Assembly: GCF_001426865.1 (NCBI RefSeq)
Contig: NZ_LMFO01000032.1
Span: forward strand, 151,536-215,535
Source of the DNA: Paenibacillus sp. Root52
Lineage (GTDB): Bacteria; Bacillota; Bacilli; Paenibacillales; Paenibacillaceae
Reading direction: 5' to 3'
Length of the DNA stretch: 64,000 nucleotides
Notes under the pieces: generated by a model
The model's database searches: none
What the model saw: only the letters and a program-made list of their open reading frames with translations
Told to the model about the DNA's origin: nothing
Part shown: positions 33,803 to 41,599 of the stretch, piece after piece
How positions within the stretch are numbered: position 1 is the stretch's first letter
Layout of the letters: the number at the start of each line of letters is the position of its first letter
Program-made: the position numbers and the translations under genes

Positions 33803-35002
33803 ATGACACAAAAGCAAGTGCCGGTAACTGTACTCAGCGGTTACCTCGGTTCAGGTAAAACGACGGTTCTGAATCATATCCTGCATAATCGGCAAGGCTT
33901 GAAGGTTGCCGTGATTGTCAACGACATGAGTGAAGTCAACATTGATGCCGCATTAGTACGGGGAGAAGCGACACTCTCGCGTACGGAGGAGAAGCTGGTG
34001 GAGTTGTCTAACGGCTGTATCTGCTGCACCTTGCGGGATGATCTGATGCAGGAGATTGAGAAGCTGGTGAACGAAGGCAGGTTTGATTACATTCTGATCG
34101 AATCGACAGGCATTAGTGAACCTGTTCCGGTTGCCCAGACTTTTACATACGCCGATGAAGAATCGGGTATTGATCTGACCCGTCTAGCTAAACTGGATTG
34201 CTTAGTTACCGTGGTGGATGCTAATCGGTTTTGGCATGATTTTGCTTCAGGACAGAGTCTTCTGGATCGGAATCAGGCTACCGGGGAAGACGATACACGG
34301 GATGTTGTAGACTTGTTGATTGACCAAATTGAGACGTGTGACGTGTTGCTGCTGAACAAATGTGATCTGGTCGATGAGGTGGAGTTGAATAAGCTCGAAG
34401 GTATCATTCGCAAGCTTCAGCCTCATGCCAAAATCATCCGTACAGTGAATGGTCAAGTGAACCCGTCCGAAATTCTGAACACAGGCCGCTTCGACTTCGA
34501 ACAAGTGAGTATGTCTGCCGGATGGATTCAGGAACTGGAGAAAGAAACACATACTCCCGAGACAGAGGAATATGGCATAGGCTCCTTCGTGTATCGCCGC
34601 AGAAAACCATTCCATCCTACTCGTCTGGCAGAATTTATGAGTTATTGGCCAGAAGAAGTTGTACGTGCAAAAGGGTTGGTCTGGCTCGCAGCTGAAGGAG
34701 ATGTGGCAGCCAGTCTTAGCCAAGCCGGGCCATCGATTCAGTTTGGGCCTGCGGGACACTGGGTAGCAGCATTGCCGGAAGCGGATCGGGAAGAAATATG
34801 GCAGAGTGAGCCTGAGGTTCGAGCGAAGTGGGATGCCCAGTGGGGGGATCGCCAGACCGAGCTAGTTATGATTGGGATTGAGATGGATCGAGCCATCATA
34901 GAAGAAGAACTGGATCAGTGTTTACTCAGTGATGATGAGATGCAATCCGATTGGACAGGGTTTGAGAATCCACTGCCATGGCCTGTAGACGCAGTGGTTT
35001 AA
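33803..35002 (+). CDS. COG0523 GTPase, zinc metallochaperone (ZagA/YciC-like)
   Basis: A 399-aa CobW-domain protein. The P-loop is GYLGSGKTT (residues 12-20), the metal-binding Cys motif is GCICCTLRDD (about 73-82), ESTGISEP follows, and NKCDL is the guanine-specificity motif. The C-terminal CobW_C domain has YRRRKPFHPTRLAEF. Members under Zur control deliver zinc to client enzymes during deficiency. AAGGAG lies upstream, and the rpsN-like gene follows 34 bases later in the same unit. Confidence 0.9.
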   Translation: MTQKQVPVTVLSGYLGSGKTTVLNHILHNRQGLKVAVIVNDMSEVNIDAALVRGEATLSRTEEKLVELSNGCICCTLRDDLMQEIEKLVNEGRFDYILIESTGISEPVPVAQTFTYADEESGIDLTRLAKLDCLVTVVDANRFWHDFASGQSLLDRNQATGEDDTRDVVDLLIDQIETCDVLLLNKCDLVDEVELNKLEGIIRKLQPHAKIIRTVNGQVNPSEILNTGRFDFEQVSMSAGWIQELEKETHTPETEEYGIGSFVYRRRKPFHPTRLAEFMSYWPEEVVRAKGLVWLAAEGDVAASLSQAGPSIQFGPAGHWVAALPEADREEIWQSEPEVRAKWDAQWGDRQTELVMIGIEMDRAIIEEELDQCLLSDDEMQSDWTGFENPLPWPVDAVV

Positions 35003-35036
35003 GAGACATATACCCAAACGATAAGGAGATGTAGAT

Positions 35037-35306
35037 ATGGCCAAGAAGTCAAAAGTTGTTCGTGAGAAAAAACGTCAAGCTATGGTAGCTCGATATGCAG
35101 AGCTACGCCGTGAGCTCAAAGAAAAAGGAGATTACGAAGCGTTGCAGAAACTACCACGCAATGCCTCTCCTACTCGCTTGAAAAATCGCTGTGAGGTGAC
35201 AGGTCGGCCAAGAGGATACCTACGCAAATTCAAAGTATCACGGATTGTCTTCCGTGAACTGGCTCACAAAGGACAGATCCCGGGTGTGACAAAGTCAAGC
35301 TGGTAA
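35037..35306 (+). CDS. rpsN: 30S ribosomal protein S14, zinc-independent form
   Basis: An 89-aa S14 protein (MAKKSKVVREKKRQ... NRCEVTGRPRGYLRKFKVSRIVFRELA...). The zinc-binding S14 has two CxxC pairs; here only one Cys remains, so this is the C-minus form. Zur-regulated C-minus S14 proteins replace the zinc form on ribosomes when zinc is short. Its place behind a Zur box and the zinc GTPase supports that role. AAGGAG precedes the ATG. Confidence 0.93.
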   Translation: MAKKSKVVREKKRQAMVARYAELRRELKEKGDYEALQKLPRNASPTRLKNRCEVTGRPRGYLRKFKVSRIVFRELAHKGQIPGVTKSSW

Positions 35307-35329
35307 CGAATGTGCCTTTGTGTTCATAA

Positions 35330-35348
35330 GCGTGTTCATAAGTCGGTT
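35330..35348 (-). repeat. Possible remnant of the intergenic repeat end
   Basis: GCGTGTTCATAAGTCGGTT resembles one end of the element at 11788-12005 (GCGTGTTCAAAAAGGTCGGTT), in reverse orientation. The other end is not found. Weak by itself. Confidence 0.35.
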
Positions 35349-35385
35349 GGGTTGTCTGTATTAGACCAGTTGGGGAGGTAATACC

Positions 35386-35718
35386 ATGCTAGACTCCTTT
35401 ACCGTTTGCCGAATTGAGTCCATACTGGACGGGTATATCCATGAGAAAGTACCTGCACCGCTGCGAACGATGGTGAAGTTGACCTATCGTATGGATCAGA
35501 ATGAGCTAATTCTGACCGAAGAGAGACCAGCCCAGGAGCGTTACCGATGGGACAAGCTGGATATTGCCAGATTCGAGTGGGATGAGCATCGCTGGAAGGT
35601 GTTTGCCAAGGATAAGCATGATTGCTGGGATACAGTAGATGCGATACAACCTTGCCAGCATTTTGAGGATTTACTTGAACAGGTGGAACGAGATGAAGCA
35701 GGCGTGTTTTGGCGCTAA
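35386..35718 (+). CDS. DUF3024-type small protein
   Basis: A 110-aa protein; the segment ERPAQERYRWDKLDIARFEWDEHRWKVFAKD with many aromatic residues matches my memory of the DUF3024 family. No membrane segment or signal peptide is visible. GGGGAGG lies upstream. It follows the S14 gene by about 80 bases, so it may be on the same low-zinc transcript, but a remnant repeat lies between them. Function unknown. Confidence 0.75.
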   Translation: MLDSFTVCRIESILDGYIHEKVPAPLRTMVKLTYRMDQNELILTEERPAQERYRWDKLDIARFEWDEHRWKVFAKDKHDCWDTVDAIQPCQHFEDLLEQVERDEAGVFWR

Positions 35719-35731
35719 TGCTTAGAACGGA

Positions 35732-35770
35732 TAAATGCCGCTGCAATCCATGCAGCGGCATTTTTATTTT
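35732..35770. terminator. Strong terminator
   Basis: AATGCCGCTGCA pairs with TGCAGCGGCATT around a short loop, followed by TTTATTTT. Ends the zinc unit and lies between convergent genes. Confidence 0.85.
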
Positions 35771-35856
35771 AATCATTTCCATCGCCAGTGAGACATGAAC
35801 ACGACATACATTGTAGTAAGCTGCTACATTATCATGCATGATGTCCAGTTTAGATA

Positions 35857-36912
35857 CTACACTTCGTATAAAATTTCCCCTGTACGTGAAACATCGTAGC
35901 CTTCAAACGTTTGCAGTTCCTGCCTAAATTCTGAGGATTGCAGGATACGTAACACTGAATCTACCCACGCTTCATTTCCTTGTTTTCTAAGCATAACTAG
36001 ATCGTATCGCTCCTGTACAAGGGGGATAAAATCAACCTGGCCAATGAGCCGAACGGCCTTCTCGATGCCGACACCTACATCGGCTTCACCAGTGCTGACT
36101 TTCGCTGCAACGCCCATATGACTGGTCTCCTCTATATCGTATCCCTTCAATTGGGAGGGAGAGATACCGTGGAGCCGAAGCTGTTCGTCCAGCAAAACCC
36201 TTGCGCCAGAACCCTTCTCACGATTAGCCAATCGGAGATCAGGCTGGTTCAGGTCACTCCAATCCTTAAGGCCACGCGGATTACCCCGTGGTACATAGAG
36301 GCCAGCTGGGCGTGACAGCAGGTTCACCACTACGTAAGACCAGCCAATCAAGATTTTGCGAATATAGGGTAAGTTGTACTCCCCTGTATCTCCATCAAGC
36401 AAATGAGTGCTGACGAGATCCGATTCGCCGCGATACATCGAGATTAATCCGTCTAGGCTGCCCATGAATGAGCGGAGGGGACGGATATTCTGAGTTTGTT
36501 TCTCCATATGGCGCATGAGAATATCTAGGCTCACATCCTGACCCGTAATGACAAGGTGACGGGCAGACAGGTGGTTCTGCTGAGCATTTGCAGGAGGATA
36601 CGCAGTCACGGTAGATGAAGAGCCAGAGGATACCGGATGTAGAACCGAGTCTGTGTTCATTGAATCGGTATCCTTGTTGCCTGAACCTTGTGAACGAGCT
36701 GCTGATTCCGCGGCAGCAGTTCGATTAATGCCGGATTGGAGCTGTTTGGAGCGATGTTTATATGCCTCCAGATCGGTGGCGTCCACTCTCATCTGTTTGC
36801 CTACGCGGTAAGCGACGAGGTCTCCTTTTTTGATCAGGTCATAGACCGTCAGCTTGGATATTTTGAGTAGCTTCGATATTTCTTCGGTCGTATAGGATTG
36901 CTCCTCCGTCAT
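35857..36912 (-). CDS. HTH regulator with periplasmic-binding-like domain (molybdate context)
   Basis: A 351-aa protein. Residues 1-55 form an excisionase/MerR-type helix-turn-helix (YTTEEISKLLKISKLTVYDLIKKGDLVAYRVGKQMRV). A Ser/Gln-rich linker (60-120) precedes a domain like molybdate- and LysR-type substrate-binding proteins (VSLDILMRHMEKQ..., LRLANREKGSGARVLLDEQL, EADVGVGIEKA). It is divergent from modA, so it likely senses molybdate or a related ligand and controls modAB. The ATG at 36912 has GGAGG upstream; 23 additional upstream codons are not used in my reading. Confidence 0.85.
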   Translation of the reverse strand: MTEEQSYTTEEISKLLKISKLTVYDLIKKGDLVAYRVGKQMRVDATDLEAYKHRSKQLQSGINRTAAAESAARSQGSGNKDTDSMNTDSVLHPVSSGSSSTVTAYPPANAQQNHLSARHLVITGQDVSLDILMRHMEKQTQNIRPLRSFMGSLDGLISMYRGESDLVSTHLLDGDTGEYNLPYIRKILIGWSYVVVNLLSRPAGLYVPRGNPRGLKDWSDLNQPDLRLANREKGSGARVLLDEQLRLHGISPSQLKGYDIEETSHMGVAAKVSTGEADVGVGIEKAVRLIGQVDFIPLVQERYDLVMLRKQGNEAWVDSVLRILQSSEFRQELQTFEGYDVSRTGEILYEV

Positions 36913-37265
36913 TAGTGAAGATCCTCCTTCAAAGGTATATAAATAAATGTATACATAGGACACTCGCCATTTCGATGGCAAAGTATGATGAAGTCATTTT
37001 CAAGAGAGAAAGGTACAGATGTATTTTAGGGTTAAATCATTTTTCTTCATCTATGCTATCGCTTGATTCGTCATAATTAATATCTCTTGTACTATACCAT
37101 TAATTGAGGGGAACCATAAACCATAGAGCGTGCAACCATCCAATCTAAACGTCATTAAAAATAGAATGTGAGCTATGTCACCTTCCCATTTTAACGCTCT
37201 TGTGTATAATGAATTATAGTTAATTATATCTAATTATAACGAAACATAACTTTGGGGGAGAATGA
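36913..37265. promoter_or_regulatory. Divergent regulatory region of the mod genes
   Basis: A 353-base AT-rich region between the regulator and modA. TATAAT at 37205-37210 is a possible -10. The notable feature is a three-fold 10-base repeat at 37212-37241. No molybdenum-cofactor riboswitch fold was recognised. Confidence 0.5.
37212..37241 (+). repeat. Three AATTATA repeats with 10-bp period upstream of modA
   Basis: AATTATA occurs at 37212, 37222 and 37232, one DNA helical turn apart, each followed by a variable triplet. This arrangement places three identical sites on the same face of the helix directly before modA and fits a cooperative regulator binding site. Confidence 0.6.
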
Positions 37266-38135
37266 ATGAGACAGAGAATCGGATATGTACTGGGAAGTAT
37301 GTCACTTGGATTAGCTCTTGTATTGAGCGGATGTGGAGCGAACACAGGCTCTCCAGATGCGTCCTCGGCAACGGGAGCCGCGGCGTCTACTGCAGCATCA
37401 GGGGAGAACAGTCCAACAGAGAATGTGGATCCGCAGGAAACGGTGGAGTTAACTATCTCGGCTGCTGCCAGTCTGACGGATGCGATGAAAGAAATTGAGA
37501 CAAGCTTTGAAGCGGCTAACCCCAACATTAAACTGAATTTTAACTTCGGTGCTTCGGGTGCATTACAGCAACAGATCGAGCAAGGAGCACCATCTGATAT
37601 TTTTGTCTCCGCTGCAAGTAAAAACTTAAATGCTCTCGTGGAAGAGAATTTGATTGCTGAAGCAGATCAGCAAAATTTACTCCAAAACTCATTAGTCGCT
37701 GTTGTCACTGCTGATCGTGCGGATGAAGTGAGCAGTGAGAAGGATCTTACCTCAGATACAATTAAAACCATTGCGATCGGCATTCCAGAAAGTGTACCTG
37801 CGGGAACATATGCCAAGGAAGCATTGACCAATGCGAAGCTGTGGGATCAGCTGGAGAGCAAGCTCGTACAGGGTAAGGATGTAAGACAAGTATTACAGTA
37901 CGTTGAGACGGGGAATGCAGATGCTGGATTTGTATATAAAACAGATGCGTTGACCTCTGATCAGGTGAAGATTGCGTTTGAAGTAGACAAGAATAGCTAC
38001 ACACCAGCCAATTATCCAGTAGGAATCATTGAAGGCACGAAGCACCGGACAGAAGCGGAACAATTCTATACGTATTTGCAATCGCCTGAGGTACTGGACG
38101 TGTTCGCCAAATACGGGTTCTCCATTCCGGAATGA
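37266..38135 (+). CDS. modA: Molybdate ABC transporter substrate-binding lipoprotein
   Basis: A 289-aa lipoprotein with lipobox VLSGC (Cys about 23) and an Ala/Ser-rich linker. The mature domain has ELTISAAASLTDAMKEIETSFE, NFNFGASGALQQQIEQGAPSDIFVSAA and IAIGIPESVPAGTYAKEAL, standard ModA segments. It captures molybdate or tungstate outside the membrane. GGGGGAG precedes the start; an ATG 4 bases earlier is in another frame. It overlaps modB by 4 bases. Confidence 0.95.
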   Translation: MRQRIGYVLGSMSLGLALVLSGCGANTGSPDASSATGAAASTAASGENSPTENVDPQETVELTISAAASLTDAMKEIETSFEAANPNIKLNFNFGASGALQQQIEQGAPSDIFVSAASKNLNALVEENLIAEADQQNLLQNSLVAVVTADRADEVSSEKDLTSDTIKTIAIGIPESVPAGTYAKEALTNAKLWDQLESKLVQGKDVRQVLQYVETGNADAGFVYKTDALTSDQVKIAFEVDKNSYTPANYPVGIIEGTKHRTEAEQFYTYLQSPEVLDVFAKYGFSIPE

Positions 38136-38815
38136 ATGTGAACGCCATAGACTGGTCGGTATTTTGGTCACCGGTTCGACTATCGCTTCAGGTCGCTCTT
38201 CTATCCAGTGTCATTGCTGCCGTGCTTGGAATTGCTGTAGCCTGGAAGATGTCGCGTGCTTCGTTCCGGGGCAAAATATTTCTGGAAACGTTCTTCATGC
38301 TTCCGCTTGTGTTACCTCCAACCGTCGTTGGGTTCCTATTACTTGTGCTGTTAGGACGCAAAAGTCTACTTGGTCAATGGATTGAAGCCATCTTCTCGGC
38401 GCCAGTGATCTTCTCATGGTGGGCTGCGGTAATCGCCGCTGTTGTGGTCGCTTTTCCACTGGTCTACCAAACGATGAAATCTGGATTTTCCGGAATTGAT
38501 CGGGATCTCGAAGCAGCTGGTCGATCCATTGGTGCGAATGAGTGGCAAGTATTCTGGTACATTTCCCTGCCGCTGGCTGGCAGAGCATTGATGACCGCAT
38601 TTATATTGGGGTTTGCTCGAGCTCTCGGTGAATTCGGCGCTACATTGATGATTGCAGGTAATATTCCAGGCAAAACGCAAACGGTGCCTACGGCAATCTA
38701 TGTTGCTGTGGATTCCGGGAATCAGACGATGGCATGGGCGTGGACATGTACCATTGTCGTGATCTCATTTATGATGCTGTTCCTGACCAGACAATCGCGA
38801 AGCAGTAATGATTGA
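38132..38815 (+). CDS. modB: Molybdate ABC transporter permease
   Basis: A 227-aa permease with five or six transmembrane helices. MLPLVLPPTVVGFLLLVLLG and the contact loop AAGRSIGANEWQVFWYISLPLAGRALM are typical, as is ALGEFGATLMIAGNIPGKTQTVPTAIY. A strong terminator follows, so no modC ATPase belongs to this operon. Many Bacillota use an unlinked or shared ATPase. Confidence 0.95.
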   Translation: MNVNAIDWSVFWSPVRLSLQVALLSSVIAAVLGIAVAWKMSRASFRGKIFLETFFMLPLVLPPTVVGFLLLVLLGRKSLLGQWIEAIFSAPVIFSWWAAVIAAVVVAFPLVYQTMKSGFSGIDRDLEAAGRSIGANEWQVFWYISLPLAGRALMTAFILGFARALGEFGATLMIAGNIPGKTQTVPTAIYVAVDSGNQTMAWAWTCTIVVISFMMLFLTRQSRSSND

Positions 38816-38843
38816 TTCACGACACGACAGGATGAAAGTAAAC

Positions 38844-38882
38844 AAACCCGCTGAAGGAAAGGTTTCCTTCAAGCGGGTTTTT
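38844..38882 (+). terminator. Terminator after modB
   Basis: AAACCCGCTGAAGGAAA pairs with TTTCCTTCAAGCGGGTTT almost perfectly, followed by TT. Very stable; it may also act on the minus strand, where an A-run gives T. Confidence 0.88.
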
Positions 38883-38931
38883 GAGTTAGATCCGTATACG
38901 GATATTAGATTATGAGAATAGAACCTTGGCG

Positions 38932-39468
38932 CTAACCCGTTTGTACAGACTGGGCATGATAACGTTCCGGGTCTAATATTTTGATCATAAACACAATTTC
39001 TTCTGAAGCATCAGCAGTCTGCACCACTTGGGTATGGAACGGAGTGTAGCCTTTACGTTCATACATGGGAGCCAGCCAAGGATGCCGAGTCGCTGTTGCC
39101 AAGAAAAGGGCAGGCTCATCCAGTTTGGTCAGAATCACCTGCTGTTCAACCCAGTCAAGCAACCTCGAACCATACCCTTTGCCTTTATGGTTAGGACTCA
39201 CAGCGAACCACCGAATAAAAGGATAGGAGCTGATCGCCTGCCGCCGCGCATCTTGTCCTCGATCCAAGGTTACGGTAGCAATGATCTGCCCATCTTCCTC
39301 AAGTAGATAACACTCATGCTGAGTTACGTTATTCTGAATAACCTCCAATGTGGCATGTCCTGCAGGAAACGGAATGTTTAGCGCACGAATCGTCTCGTAT
39401 GCATCCAAAGTAACGGCAAGCAACGATTCAGCGTCTTCCAGTGTGGCTAGGCGATAATGTTCTGTCAT
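38932..39468 (-). CDS. GNAT-family N-acetyltransferase
   Basis: A 178-aa protein with the GNAT fold: RLATLEDAESLLAVTLDAY at the start, IIATVTLDRG, IRWFAVSPNHKGKGYGSRLLDWVEQ (the acetyl-CoA pyrophosphate-binding loop, R/Q-x-x-G-x-G/A as KGKGYG), and YERKGYTPFHT near the C-terminus. The acceptor is unknown. The start at 39468 follows GGGAAGG; an ATG 18 bases upstream is poorer. Confidence 0.88.
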   Translation of the reverse strand: MTEHYRLATLEDAESLLAVTLDAYETIRALNIPFPAGHATLEVIQNNVTQHECYLLEEDGQIIATVTLDRGQDARRQAISSYPFIRWFAVSPNHKGKGYGSRLLDWVEQQVILTKLDEPALFLATATRHPWLAPMYERKGYTPFHTQVVQTADASEEIVFMIKILDPERYHAQSVQTG

Positions 39469-39707
39469 CGGTAACCTTCCCTTCATGATTGAATGGCAAC
39501 TATTCCAACCCGGTAAGTGAACATTATAGATTAGGTGTCATTTTATCATGGAACGGTTTCCGGGAGTAGCGTACTCTAATCCATTCTATCTATAAGCCAA
39601 TTGAAAGCTTCTATATGTATTCGTAGAGTTGTGGCAGAGTGCAAATATAAAATCCGTGGGTTATAATAAATAAAAGTGTTAGAACTATAAACGGGGTGCT
39701 AGATTTC

Positions 39708-40154
39708 GTGGATAAAAAAGAGCGAAGAGAAGAGTTGCTTATTGAAAATGCACTTATGTCTTCCATGTTTAATAAAATTTGGTTAACTGACTGGAATTCT
39801 AAAAATCATCTGAATTTATCCATGACTGAGGTAAGTATACTAGAGATGTTAGCTTCCGAGGGCCAAAAGCGGGCAAAAGAATTATCAGAGCCGCTACATA
39901 TTACTTCTGGAGGAATAACAGGGATTTGCAACAGGTTGATTAAGAAAGGTTACATTGTGAGAACGCGCGATGAATCGATTGATCGACGCTCTGTTGTTCA
40001 TGAAATTACGGATTTAGGTAGAAAAGTTGTTCAAGAAGCTTTTGATATGAGATTAGAGCTGGTATCTACTCATTTTAGCTCGTTGACGGATGAAGATATC
40101 CAAGCATGGAACCGAGTATACAAAAAATTGCTGGGAAATGTGAACTCAAAGTAA
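39708..40154 (+). CDS. MarR-family transcriptional regulator
   Basis: A 148-aa winged-helix protein: LSMTEVSILEMLASEGQKRAKELSEPLHITSGGITGICNRLIKKGYIVRTRDESIDRRSVVHEITDLGRKV contains the recognition helix and the wing with DRR. A GTG start at 39708 is 9 bases after GGGGTG; a GTG 12 bases earlier is possible. It is upstream of, and probably controls, the dehydrogenase and MFS genes, or itself. Confidence 0.9.
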   Translation: MDKKERREELLIENALMSSMFNKIWLTDWNSKNHLNLSMTEVSILEMLASEGQKRAKELSEPLHITSGGITGICNRLIKKGYIVRTRDESIDRRSVVHEITDLGRKVVQEAFDMRLELVSTHFSSLTDEDIQAWNRVYKKLLGNVNSK

Positions 40155-40172
40155 TAGCTCCACATAGGCGAG

Positions 40173-40209
40173 TAGACGAAGCAGAGCATCTGTTTCGTCT
40201 ATTTTTTTT
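40173..40209 (+). terminator. Terminator after the MarR gene
   Basis: TAGACGAA pairs with TTCGTCTA around a 13-base loop, followed by eight T. Confidence 0.8.
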
Positions 40210-40316
40210 GCTTTTTATGCCTACAGATATGGCTTTATATGTGAATAATATCACGTAATTAATTTTTGCAAGTGACAAAATTATGAATTGTAAAAAATAA
40301 AGTTTAGGAGTATTAT

Positions 40317-40336
40317 TTATCTTGCAAGTAAGATAA
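40317..40336 (+). promoter_or_regulatory. Candidate MarR operator before the dehydrogenase gene
   Basis: TTATCTT-GCAAGT-AAGATAA is an inverted repeat with 7-base arms. TTGCAAGT also occurs about 56 bases upstream (near 40265). Position between a MarR gene and its neighbour fits an operator. Confidence 0.45.
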
Positions 40337-40404
40337 TTATTAAAAAGATTGTTTTTGATAATTTAAATGTACAACGAAATAACAACAAAGGATGTGCAGA
40401 CACA

Positions 40405-41505
40405 ATGAAAGCAGTCACGTACAAGCAAGGTCAGTTTGAAGTCAAGGAACTACCGGAACTTCGACCGAACCAAGATCAATTGTTAGTAGAACCCCTCGCC
40501 ATAGGAATATGCGGAAGTGATCTTTCAGCCGTTGAACATACGGAGGATTTTCTAGAGAGTGTAACCAAAGCAGGAAGTGTGGGACAAGCCTTTGATCCTA
40601 CGAAAGACCTTGTTCTAGGTCATGAGTTTACAGCCAAAGTGATTGAGGTTGGTGAACATGTGACGGAGTATGCTCCTGGCGATCTGCTCGTTATTCTTCC
40701 ATGGGTTATTGGCGATAATGGCGTTCCTTACACCGTTGGATATTCCAATGACTATCCGGGCGGGTTATCCGAACGTGTTCTTGTCGGAAATGGTGGACAT
40801 TACAAAATACCTGAGGGGGTAAACCCTTATCACGCTGCGGTCACCGAACCGCTTGCAACCGGTTACAACAGTGTTCTGCGAGCTGAGATCGATGCTACAG
40901 GCGGAGCGATCATTACAGGTGCTGGTACAGTGGGGCTAGGAGCTGTTATTGCTTTGGCTACCCGAGGAATTCATCCAATCGTGGTGTCAGATCCTTCCGA
41001 GACACGGCGTAATATTGCTCTGACGTATGGCGCTCATGCTGTAGTCAATCCGATGGAACAAAATCCGGTGGATGTATACAACGAATTGGCTGATGCATCA
41101 CAAAGATTGTATGTATTTGAAGCCTCTGGCGTTCGAAATCTGATCAATAGCATGATCGATTCTGTGCCACACTACACTAAATTTCTCATTGTGGGTGCAT
41201 CGATGGCAGATAACACAATCAAGCCAACTACGCTCATTAATAAAAATATTACATTGGAATTTATTACAGGTCCCGGCTATGGAGAAAGCTCATATACGGC
41301 TCTAGGTGAGACATTCAAGGACATGAAAGACGGGAAGTTTGATCCATCGCAGATTGTAACTTCATACACCGGATTTGAGGGTGTTGGTAAGGCTTTTGCT
41401 GCACTGCGTCCAGGCGGAGACAAGAAGATTGATCAAGTGAAGATCTTAATTCTGCCTCACCTTCAAGGGGACAAATTCTATACTTCAGATGAATTGAAAC
41501 TCTAA
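40405..41505 (+). CDS. Zinc-dependent alcohol dehydrogenase-like (MDR) protein
   Basis: A 366-aa medium-chain dehydrogenase. Catalytic zinc ligands are expected in GICGSD and LGHEFTAKV; the NAD(P)-binding loop is ITGAGTVGLGAVIALATRG, followed by VVSDPSETRR. The four-cysteine structural zinc lobe of classical enzymes is absent, and the region instead reads LPWVIGDNGVPYTVGYSNDYPGG. Substrate unknown. It precedes an MFS transporter, suggesting import or efflux of a related compound. Confidence 0.85.
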   Translation: MKAVTYKQGQFEVKELPELRPNQDQLLVEPLAIGICGSDLSAVEHTEDFLESVTKAGSVGQAFDPTKDLVLGHEFTAKVIEVGEHVTEYAPGDLLVILPWVIGDNGVPYTVGYSNDYPGGLSERVLVGNGGHYKIPEGVNPYHAAVTEPLATGYNSVLRAEIDATGGAIITGAGTVGLGAVIALATRGIHPIVVSDPSETRRNIALTYGAHAVVNPMEQNPVDVYNELADASQRLYVFEASGVRNLINSMIDSVPHYTKFLIVGASMADNTIKPTTLINKNITLEFITGPGYGESSYTALGETFKDMKDGKFDPSQIVTSYTGFEGVGKAFAALRPGGDKKIDQVKILILPHLQGDKFYTSDELKL

Positions 41506-41599
41506 GAAATCGATTTTAATCCCAGCTTAAAGATTGATACTACAGCCAAAGAGGTGAACACAGTGTTGTCAGGCACCAGGAGTCAGACAGCATGAAATT

